17,896 nucleotides of DNA. Origin: JBJKRF01 sp046704785. GTDB lineage: Bacteria; Chloroflexota; Anaerolineae; Anaerolineales; Villigracilaceae. How positions within the stretch are numbered: the stretch's first letter is position 1; each line of letters begins with the position of its first letter. Shown one piece after another: positions 6,321 to 13,009 of this stretch. The notes beneath the pieces were generated by a model that had not been told where the DNA came from, made no database searches, and worked only from the letters and a program-made list of their open reading frames with translations. The stretch is from the NCBI GenBank assembly GCA_046704785.1, contig JBJKRF010000113.1:1-17896 (forward strand). The letters are read 5' to 3'. A program made the translations under genes and the position numbers.

Positions 6321-7862
6321 TCATTCCCATTCAATCGTCGCAGGGGGCTTGCTGGTAATATCATACACGACCCGGTTGATCCCGTGTACCTCGTTGACGA
6401 TGCGGTTCGAAACCTTTGCCAGCACGTCATAGGGGATATGCGCCCAATCGGCGGTCATAAAATCGTCGGTCAGCACGGCGCGGATGGCGCAGGCTTCCTG
6501 GTAAGTACGCTGGTCGCCCATGACTCCCACCGAACGGACGGGCAGCAGCACGACGAAAGCCTGTGATGTGCCGGCGCCCTTTCCCAGGAGACCAGCGGAG
6601 GCGAGTTCCTGCCGCAGGATGGCGTCTGCCTTGCGCAATTTCTCCACGCGTTCGGGCGTCACCTCGCCCAGGCAGCGTACAGTCAAACCCGGGCCCGGGA
6701 AGGGTTGCCGCCAAACCATTTCCGTCGGCAGCCCAAGCGCTTCGCCCACCGCCCGCACCTCGTCTTTGAATAAATATCGCAAAGGCTCCACCAGTTGGAA
6801 CTGCATGTCCTCCGGCAATCCGCCGACGTTGTGGTGGGTCTTGATCCGGTCGGCTTTGTTGCGATCCGGCGCAGACGATTCGACCACGTCCGGGTAGATG
6901 GTACCCTGCACCAGGAACTTGGGCTGGCCCACTTCTTTGGCTTGTTCCTCGAAAATGCGAATGAACTTTTCCCCCACGATTCCCCGCTTTTTTTCGGGGT
7001 CGGTAACGCCGGCCAGGGCCTCGAAATACGTGTCGGCAGCCTGGACGGCCAGCAGTTCTGCGCCGAGCATTTTACGGAAGGTGGCAACCACCTGCTCCGG
7101 CTCGTCCTTGCGTAGCAGCCCGGTATCCACGAAGACGGCCACCAGTTGATCGCCGATGGCTTTGTGCACCAGCGCCGCCGCCACCGATGAATCCACGCCG
7201 CCGCTGACGGCGGCCAGTACGCGCTCCTTGCCCACCTGCGCCCGGATGCGCTCCAGCGCCTCCTCGATGATCGAGGCCGGCGTCCAGTCGGGGGCGATGC
7301 CGCACACGTCGAGGACGAAACGCCGCAGGATGTCCGCGCCGCCAACGGTGTGGTTGACTTCCGGGTGAAATTGCAGGCCGTAATATTTGCGCGCCGGGTT
7401 GGCCATGGCCGCCAGGGGACTGTTGTCGCTCTTGGCCAGCGGTTGGAACCCGGGCGGAACCTGCGTGATACGGTCGCCATGCGACATCCAGGCCTGGAAG
7501 GCTTGCGCCGGGAAAAGCGCATTGGCGGCCAGCGGCTCCACGCTGGCGCGCCCGTACTCGCGCCGTGCCGACGGGTCCACTTTCCCGCCCAGAGCGTGGG
7601 TCAGGGCCTGCATCCCGTAGCAGATACCCAGGATGGGAAGACCCGTCTCCAGGATGAATTTCTGAATGTAGGGCGCGTCTGGGGCGTAAGCCGAATTCGG
7701 CCCGCCCGACAGGATGAATGCCTTGGGCTGGAGGGCCATCAGTTTTTCCTGCGGCGCATCCCAAGGGAAAAGCTCGCAATAGACGTGCGCCTCGCGCACG
7801 CGGCGGGCGATCAATTGCGCGTATTGGGAACCAAAATCGAGGACGGCGACTGAATTGTGCAT
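6321..7862 (-). CDS. guaA: GMP synthase (glutamine-hydrolysing)
   Basis: This 513-residue protein has the usual bacterial length. It amidates XMP to GMP using glutamine and ATP, the last step of guanine nucleotide synthesis, in the cytosol. The N-terminal class I glutamine amidotransferase domain has the nucleophile in LGICYGMQ (Cys81) and the His/Glu of FHPEVNH (His166, Glu168). The ATP-pyrophosphatase domain has the P-loop SGGVDSS (220-226). The C-terminal dimerisation domain carries RQPFPGPGL and ends NRVVYDITSKPPATIEWE. AGGAG sits 4 bases before ATG 7862. It lies 9 bases after the HIT gene and two genes after xpt, which makes its substrate XMP from xanthine. Confidence 0.98.
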   Translation of the reverse strand: MHNSVAVLDFGSQYAQLIARRVREAHVYCELFPWDAPQEKLMALQPKAFILSGGPNSAYAPDAPYIQKFILETGLPILGICYGMQALTHALGGKVDPSARREYGRASVEPLAANALFPAQAFQAWMSHGDRITQVPPGFQPLAKSDNSPLAAMANPARKYYGLQFHPEVNHTVGGADILRRFVLDVCGIAPDWTPASIIEEALERIRAQVGKERVLAAVSGGVDSSVAAALVHKAIGDQLVAVFVDTGLLRKDEPEQVVATFRKMLGAELLAVQAADTYFEALAGVTDPEKKRGIVGEKFIRIFEEQAKEVGQPKFLVQGTIYPDVVESSAPDRNKADRIKTHHNVGGLPEDMQFQLVEPLRYLFKDEVRAVGEALGLPTEMVWRQPFPGPGLTVRCLGEVTPERVEKLRKADAILRQELASAGLLGKGAGTSQAFVVLLPVRSVGVMGDQRTYQEACAIRAVLTDDFMTADWAHIPYDVLAKVSNRIVNEVHGINRVVYDITSKPPATIEWE

Positions 7863-7871
7863 GAAACTCCT

Positions 7872-8276
7872 TTACGGCAGGGGCGCGCTGCGACGTGCGT
7901 CGCCATCAGAAATAAGGTGAAAATGCAGATAAGGGAATTTCTGGTACCGCCCACCGTTGACGATCAAACGGTACCCTTCTTCGGCGAGATGGAATTCGTC
8001 CACGAGGCTCTGCGCCACACGGAAGACGTCCGCCAGGAAAGCGGCATCAGCCAACGGGTCGAGGGCACTCACGGCAGCGATGGCCTTCTTCGGTACCAGC
8101 AAAACATGAAACGGGTGGGTCGAAGCGGGGTGGCGAAAGGCTATCAGGGTGGTTGTCTCTCTTAAACGGTGAACCGGCAGGGCGAAGGACATCCGTCGAA
8201 ATATCCAGGAAAGGAAACGCGCGCCGTACACCCCACGGAACCATAATGCAAGAAACCGAAGGCCGCTACGCCGCAT
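7872..8276 (-). CDS. HIT (histidine triad) family protein with a Tyr-substituted triad
   Basis: This encodes 134 residues. The core (about 37-128) carries HIT-family features: the RETTTLIAFRHP...HVLLVPKKAI region, a NGG turn and the C-terminal motif PYLHFHLIS. HIT hydrolases normally have HxHxHxx, with the middle His making the covalent nucleotidyl intermediate. Here the first position is Tyr, while the middle and third His are kept, so hydrolase activity may be retained. Substrates of such enzymes are nucleotide phosphoramidates or adenylates. A basic, hydrophobic N-terminal extension of about 28 residues precedes the core. The start has no Shine-Dalgarno sequence and lies 13 bases after the xpt stop, suggesting coupling; ATG 8192, at the start of the core, is an alternative. 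The operon context ties it to purine metabolism. Confidence 0.85.
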   Translation of the reverse strand: MRRSGLRFLALWFRGVYGARFLSWIFRRMSFALPVHRLRETTTLIAFRHPASTHPFHVLLVPKKAIAAVSALDPLADAAFLADVFRVAQSLVDEFHLAEEGYRLIVNGGRYQKFPYLHFHLISDGDARRSAPLP

Positions 8277-8289
8277 GAAATGCCGAGGC

Positions 8290-8862
8290 TCAATCGGTGA
8301 AGACGATTTTCCCGTCGTCCATCGAGCGGATGATCGCCAGCGCCTCGACGGGGACGCCCAGCCCGGAGAGCATTTTGCGGCCTCCCTCGAAGGTCTTCTC
8401 GATCAGCGTGCCGATGCCCACCACGCTCGATCCGGCGGTTTGCGCCAGGCGGACGAGTCCCATAATAGTGGCGCCGGTGGCGAGAAAATCATCGATGATA
8501 AGAACGCGCTCGCCGGAGCTTAAGTGCTCCGGCGAGAGAATCAGCTCGACCATGCGACCTTTGGTGTGCGAGGGGGCCAGCGTCAGGTAAACCTGGTCGG
8601 GCATGGTGACGGGCTTGGTTTTGCGCGCGTACACAACGGGCAGTCCCAGGTGCATGGCCGTCATCAGCGCCGGGGCGATACCGGAAATTTCGGCGGTGAG
8701 TACTTTGGTCGGTTTCACGTCAGCAAAACGACGGGCAAACTCGCGTCCGCAGACATCCATTAAAGCCGGGTCAACCTGGTGGTTGATAAACCCGTCGACC
8801 TTGAGAATGCCATCGCCGAGGTTGTGTCCATCCCGCAGAATACGTTCTTCAAGCTCTTTCAT
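8290..8862 (-). CDS. xpt: Xanthine phosphoribosyltransferase
   Basis: This encodes 190 residues, near the usual length of about 190-195. It joins xanthine to PRPP to make XMP in purine salvage. The PRPP-binding loop VLIIDDFLATGAT (120-132) is typical of type I phosphoribosyltransferases. The N-terminus MKELEERILRDG and the DGFINHQVDP, AEISGIAPA and YARKTKP segments are characteristic of Xpt. The frame is open 21 codons further upstream, but ATG 8862 is chosen because it has GGAGG three bases before it and matches the family N-terminus. It is the first gene of the minus-strand operon leading to guaA, so xanthine can be turned into GMP by two products of one transcript. I looked for a purine riboswitch upstream and saw none. 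A dyad site at 8923-8949 is the visible regulatory candidate. Confidence 0.95.
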   Translation of the reverse strand: MKELEERILRDGHNLGDGILKVDGFINHQVDPALMDVCGREFARRFADVKPTKVLTAEISGIAPALMTAMHLGLPVVYARKTKPVTMPDQVYLTLAPSHTKGRMVELILSPEHLSSGERVLIIDDFLATGATIMGLVRLAQTAGSSVVGIGTLIEKTFEGGRKMLSGLGVPVEALAIIRSMDDGKIVFTD

Positions 8863-8922
8863 GTGCCTCCAGAAGATTCGGAACCAGACAATCTTGTTGA
8901 CTCTTGACGATCCCAAGAGAAC

Positions 8923-8949
8923 CAACGCGTGTAAATTTTACAACGGTTG
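8923..8949. promoter_or_regulatory. Interrupted dyad operator candidate between xpt and maf
   Basis: A perfect 13-base palindrome TGTAAA-T-TTTACA (8930-8942) is flanked at equal 3-base distance by CAAC (8923-8926) and GTTG (8946-8949). On the minus strand the palindrome contains TAAAAT (8940-8935), a plausible xpt -10 that would give a leader of about 66 bases. A repressor bound here could block xpt and also affect the divergent maf gene. The cognate regulator is unknown. Confidence 0.45.
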
Positions 8950-9040
8950 AGAAGAAGCCTCCAGGCTAAATGACAATTTGATTAATGCGCGCGAATCGTC
9001 CATACGCCTGTGTTAGAATCGAGTTCTGTTTGCAAATGCA

Positions 9041-9712
9041 ATGAACGAATTCCCGTTACTCTTGCTTGCCTCGAACTCGCCTCGTCGGCGGCAGTTGCTG
9101 GCGCTCGGTGGTTGGATGTTCGGCGTCGATGTTGCAGATGTCGATGAGAGCGTACACCCCGGCGAGGCCCCCAAAGACTACGTGCGTCGTCTGGCCGAAG
9201 AGAAGGTGCGCACGGTGTTGCCTCGCGCACGCCATGAGCATCTCATCGTCGGCGCGGATACAACCGTGGTGATCGATGGCGAGATTTTAGGCAAACCTGC
9301 CGATCCTGACGAGGCGCGACACATGTTGCAACGTCTGCGTGGCCGCACCCACCAGGTGCATACCGGCTTGGCCGTGCTGCGCGTCAGCGACGCCAAATTG
9401 ATCACCGACGTGTGCACCACCGATGTGCCTATGCGTGCCTATGAGGACGCGGAACTCGAATCCTACGTTCGTTCTGGAGATCCAATGGACAAAGCGGGGG
9501 CGTATGGCATTCAAAACCCGGATTTCCAGCCGGTGGCCCAGATGGAAGGTTGTTACGCCAGTGTGATGGGGCTGCCGCTCTGCCATCTGACGGTATTGCT
9601 GCGTCAAATGGGCGTGCCGCCCCGCGCCGACGTTCCGCGCCGTTGTCAGGCCACACTCCAATATGCATGTCCAGTTTTCCGCGCAATCCTGCGTCGGGAC
9701 GATCAAAATTAG
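9041..9712 (+). CDS. maf: Maf-family nucleoside triphosphate pyrophosphatase (YhdE-like, dTTP/UTP type)
   Basis: This 223-residue cytosolic enzyme converts non-canonical or excess nucleoside triphosphates to monophosphates. The motifs are LASNSPRRRQLL (9-20) for nucleotide binding, GADTTVV (71-77) with the catalytic Asp73, LGKPADPDEA (83-92), a TGLAV segment (108-112), GDPMDKAGAYGIQ (146-158) and VMGLPL (175-180). The GADT and DKAGAYGIQ pattern fits the dTTP/UTP (YhdE) subgroup rather than the YceF subgroup. About 30 residues extend past the usual end, with two Cys (CQATLQYACPVF). I believe such a tail occurs in Chloroflexota relatives, but I have not checked. No Shine-Dalgarno sequence precedes ATG 9041. 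TAGAAT at 9014-9019 could be a -10 with a 15-base leader. The stop lies 10 bases before the penicillin-binding protein gene. Confidence 0.93.
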   Translation: MNEFPLLLLASNSPRRRQLLALGGWMFGVDVADVDESVHPGEAPKDYVRRLAEEKVRTVLPRARHEHLIVGADTTVVIDGEILGKPADPDEARHMLQRLRGRTHQVHTGLAVLRVSDAKLITDVCTTDVPMRAYEDAELESYVRSGDPMDKAGAYGIQNPDFQPVAQMEGCYASVMGLPLCHLTVLLRQMGVPPRADVPRRCQATLQYACPVFRAILRRDDQN

Positions 9713-9722
9713 GGTGAATCCT

Positions 9723-11957
9723 ATGAAGTTCTCTCGTATTGCGAGTTTCGTGCTGGCTATCCTTTTGCTGGCCGCTTGTGGGGAAAAGCCGGGAAGTCAG
9801 GGAAGCGTCCTCAACGATGGAGTCAAACCGACCCCCGTAGCGGTAACGACCAAAGCCCCTCCGGTGGATCAGACGATGCAAGGCTTTCTCAACGACTTGA
9901 AGGCCGATAACATCGCCGGTATGTATGCCATGACCAGCCAGGATAGCCAACAAAACATCAGCCAGGACGACTTCGTCAAGTACTACACCGACAACCTCAA
10001 TCAGATGAGCTTGAAAAGCCTGGATTATCAAATTCTGGCGACCACGGTCAACCCTAATAACGCCCAGTCCACCTTCCGCATCACGTATCACACCAGCCTG
10101 GTTGGCGACCTGCAACGCGACATCACCGCCAATCTCAAATTGGAAAACGGCCAATGGAAGGTTGTCTGGGACAGTGGCTTGATTCTGCCCGAACTGCATG
10201 GCGGCAACCACCTCTCCATGGACTACGACGTTCCCGATCGCGGCCTCATTTACGACCGCAACAATGACCCCATCGTCACCAACACGGATGCCTACGCCAT
10301 CGGCGTCGTTCCCGGCCAGATCAACAACAAAACCGAAGGCCTGCTGCTCAACGAACTGTCCCGCCTGACCGGTTTCTATCCCGGCGTCATTTCCGGCATG
10401 TATGCCGATGCCGGCCCCGACTGGTACGTCCCGATTGGCGAAGTCACATCAGACCAGATGCGTGGTTACTATAACCTGCTTACCGGGCTGGGCGGCGTGG
10501 TCCTGAACAAATACACTACGCGCTACTACCTGGACGATGGCATTGCTCCCCAAGCCGTAGGCTATACCTCCGCGCTCCAACCGGACGAAGTGAACGACTA
10601 TCTGCGCCAGGGATATTCCATCGCGGCCCGCATTGGCCGCATCGGTGTGGAAAAATGGGGCGAGAAATACCTGGATGGAAAAACCGGCGGCACGCTCTAC
10701 GTCGTCAGTTCGGATGGCTCGATTGTCTCCTACATCGGCAAGAGCGACGCGCAACAGGCCGACTCCATCTACCTGACCATCGATACCAGTCTGCAAACCC
10801 AGGCGCAGCAAGCCCTGGTGGGCTTCCGTGGCGCAATCGTCGTGATCGAGCGGAATACCGGGCGTGTGCTGGCGATGGTCTCCTCGCCGGGCTTCGACCC
10901 CAACCTGTTCGACCCGAACAACTACAACAGTTCCAGCGGCCTGACAAACCTGCTCAACGACCAGAGCCACCCCTTACTCAACCGGGCCACCCAAGGCCAG
11001 TTCCCATTGGGCTCTGTGTTCAAAGTGATTACCTTCTCGGCGGCGTTGGAAAGTGGTACCTATACCCCCGATACGAGCTACGACTGTGGCTATCATTTTA
11101 CTGAACTGCCCGATCGCGTGCTTAACGACTGGACCTGGGATTATTACCAGAACGAACTGGCCGCCGGCGACCCGCCGCCGTATACGCAGCCATCCGGGAA
11201 GCTGACCCTGGTTCAGGGCCTGATGCGTTCCTGCGACCCGTATTTCTGGCACATTGGCAAAGACCTGTTCGACCAGGGCCGCGTGACCGCCGTCTCTGAC
11301 ATGGCGCGCGGTTTTGGCCTGGGCCAGGCGACCGGCATCGACGAAGTAGAGGAGGTCAGCGGGAATATTCCCAACCCGGCCAACGACCTCGACGCCGTCA
11401 ACGAGGCTATCGGCCAGGGCACCGTGCAGGTGACACCGCTCCAGGTGGCACGCTTTATGGCCGCCGTCGGTAACGGAGGCACCCTCTACCGTCCCCAGAT
11501 CGTCGAGAAAATCGTCGACCCGGCGGGCAATGAGGTGCAAACCTTCAAGCCAGACGCGCAGGGCGTCCTTCCGATCAAGTCCAGCACCCTCGATGCTTTG
11601 CGCCAGGGGCTCTATGCTGTCGTCCACGACCCGCGCGGCACCGCCTATTTCCGTTTTCTAAATATCAAAATCCCCATTTATGGCAAAACCGGCACGGCCG
11701 AATCGGGGTCGGGATTGCCGCACTCCTGGTTTGCCGGTTACACCGATGCCAATAACCCCGATAAACCTGACATCGCCATCGCCGTCCTCGCCGAGAATGC
11801 CGGAGAGGGCTCCGATTACGCCGCCCCCATCTTCAAGCGCGTGGTCGAAATCTATTTCGACGGCCATCCCGTCAGCCCGTATTGGTGGGAGTCGAACATC
11901 GGAATCACGCGCACGCCCACCTCGCCGGTCACGCCGACGCCCAACAAGAAGAAATAG
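9723..11957 (+). CDS. Lipoprotein class B penicillin-binding protein with MecA_N (NTF2-like) domain
   Basis: This encodes 744 residues. The N-terminus MKFSRIASFVLAILLLAACG is a lipoprotein signal with lipobox LAAC (Cys19), so the protein is lipid-anchored outside the membrane. A MecA_N-type NTF2-like domain (about 47-160) is followed by the PBP dimerisation region from RGLIYDRNNDPIV (173-185) and the transpeptidase domain (about 365-715). Catalytic motifs are SVFK (Ser431, Lys434), SCD (503-505, in the place of the usual SxN) and KTGTAE (655-660). It would cross-link peptidoglycan by D,D-transpeptidation. MecA_N architecture is shared with PBP2a-type proteins, but low beta-lactam affinity cannot be read from sequence. 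ATG 9723 is chosen because it starts the signal peptide; AGGG lies upstream. It follows maf by 10 bases, so the two are probably one transcript. Confidence 0.95.
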   Translation: MKFSRIASFVLAILLLAACGEKPGSQGSVLNDGVKPTPVAVTTKAPPVDQTMQGFLNDLKADNIAGMYAMTSQDSQQNISQDDFVKYYTDNLNQMSLKSLDYQILATTVNPNNAQSTFRITYHTSLVGDLQRDITANLKLENGQWKVVWDSGLILPELHGGNHLSMDYDVPDRGLIYDRNNDPIVTNTDAYAIGVVPGQINNKTEGLLLNELSRLTGFYPGVISGMYADAGPDWYVPIGEVTSDQMRGYYNLLTGLGGVVLNKYTTRYYLDDGIAPQAVGYTSALQPDEVNDYLRQGYSIAARIGRIGVEKWGEKYLDGKTGGTLYVVSSDGSIVSYIGKSDAQQADSIYLTIDTSLQTQAQQALVGFRGAIVVIERNTGRVLAMVSSPGFDPNLFDPNNYNSSSGLTNLLNDQSHPLLNRATQGQFPLGSVFKVITFSAALESGTYTPDTSYDCGYHFTELPDRVLNDWTWDYYQNELAAGDPPPYTQPSGKLTLVQGLMRSCDPYFWHIGKDLFDQGRVTAVSDMARGFGLGQATGIDEVEEVSGNIPNPANDLDAVNEAIGQGTVQVTPLQVARFMAAVGNGGTLYRPQIVEKIVDPAGNEVQTFKPDAQGVLPIKSSTLDALRQGLYAVVHDPRGTAYFRFLNIKIPIYGKTGTAESGSGLPHSWFAGYTDANNPDKPDIAIAVLAENAGEGSDYAAPIFKRVVEIYFDGHPVSPYWWESNIGITRTPTSPVTPTPNKKK

Positions 11958-12020
11958 CCCCGCTGAACGCCATGAGATTCAACTCTCTGGATATTGATGT
12001 GGTCGAGGGGATTGGTGGGG

Positions 12021-12941
12021 ATGGCTGACCCGACTCAGTTTTCCGGCCTGATCATCCGCGCCCAATCGGGCTTCTTCACCGTCCGTAGCGATACGAGCGG
12101 ACTCCCCGTCACCTGCCAGCTCCGTGGACGGCTGAAACAGGGTCCCCGCCTGGGCGACATCGCCGCCATCGGCGATCATGTCCAGTGTACGCAACTGCCT
12201 GACGGCAGCGGTACCGTCGAAATCATTTTGCCGAGAAAGTCGGAGATCGTGCGTCTCGACCCGCGGCCTCAGGGGGAGTATCGCCAGATTCTGCTGACCA
12301 ACGCCGACCAGGCTGTCTTCGTCTTTGCCTGTGCCCACCCAGAACCGAAGCTGCGTATGCTCGACCGTTTCCTGGTCATCGCCGAGAAACAGGGGGTTCC
12401 AGCGGTGATTGTCGCTAACAAGGTCGACCTGGCGGGGCGGGAAAACGCCGAGGAGACTTTTGGCGTTTACCCGTCGCTGGGCTACCCTGTTCTCTATACA
12501 TCGGCGAAACAAGCGATCGGGTTGGACGAACTTCGTGCTACTTTGGCGGGGAAGCTATCGGCGCTGGCCGGGCCGTCGGGGGTGGGCAAGTCCAGTCTGA
12601 TGAATGCCATCCAGCCGGGGTTGAGGATTGCCGTTGGGGAAGTCAGCGGGGCCATGAACAAGGGCCGCCACACCACCAATTTCCGTCAATTGCATGCCCT
12701 GGATGGCGGAGGTTGGGTGGCCGATTCGCCAGGGTGGAAGTCATTGGCGTTGTGGGATACCAAGCCCGAAGAGATCGATGCGTATTTCCCCGAATTGCGC
12801 AATCTGGTGGCCGAATGCCAGTTCAGCGATTGCAGCCATACCCATGAACCGGGTTGCGCGGTGACAGTCGCGGTCGAAAGCGGCGCAGTGTGCCGTGAAC
12901 GCTATGAGTCTTACCTGCGGCTGAAAGCCGGGCAGGAATAG
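12021..12941 (+). CDS. rsgA: Ribosome small-subunit-dependent GTPase A
   Basis: This encodes 306 residues. It is a circularly permuted GTPase that assists late 30S ribosomal subunit maturation. An N-terminal OB-fold (about 8-75) is followed by the permuted G-domain in the order G4 NKVD (133-136), G5-like TSAKQ (160-164), G1 GPSGVGKSS (184-192), switch region RHTTN (216-220) and G3 DSPGW (235-239). The C-terminal zinc finger has Cys266, Cys271, His273 and Cys279. ATG 12021 is chosen because GAGGGG (12005-12010) lies 10 bases upstream. In-frame TTG 11994 and ATG 11997 lack such a site. It follows the PBP gene by 63 bases without a visible terminator, so it may share the maf transcript. It converges on the first kinase gene. 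Confidence 0.95.
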   Translation: MADPTQFSGLIIRAQSGFFTVRSDTSGLPVTCQLRGRLKQGPRLGDIAAIGDHVQCTQLPDGSGTVEIILPRKSEIVRLDPRPQGEYRQILLTNADQAVFVFACAHPEPKLRMLDRFLVIAEKQGVPAVIVANKVDLAGRENAEETFGVYPSLGYPVLYTSAKQAIGLDELRATLAGKLSALAGPSGVGKSSLMNAIQPGLRIAVGEVSGAMNKGRHTTNFRQLHALDGGGWVADSPGWKSLALWDTKPEEIDAYFPELRNLVAECQFSDCSHTHEPGCAVTVAVESGAVCRERYESYLRLKAGQE

Positions 12942-12958
12942 ATTTTATTTTTGTCGGG

Positions 12959-12976
12959 TCAAAAACAACTTTTTGA
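12959..12976. terminator. AT-rich hairpin between convergent genes
   Basis: Perfect arms TCAAAAA (12959-12965) and TTTTTGA (12970-12976) surround a CAAC loop, 18 bases past the rsgA stop and 33 bases from the kinase stop. It could act in both directions. The stem is weak, so this is tentative. Confidence 0.4.
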
Positions 12977-13009
12977 GTTCTGCCCCCATCGCACAAGCGA
13001 TCATTGTTT

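Noticed and set aside
8863..8925. Xpt extension of 21 residues to 8925
   Set aside because: The family N-terminus begins at MKELEERI, and GGAGG directly precedes ATG 8862.
8863..9040. Purine riboswitch upstream of xpt
   Set aside because: I could not find the conserved core junction sequences or the paired P1 helix on the minus strand.
11994..12020. Earlier rsgA starts (TTG 11994, ATG 11997)
   Set aside because: Neither has a usable Shine-Dalgarno sequence, whereas ATG 12021 follows GAGGGG and matches the usual N-terminus.
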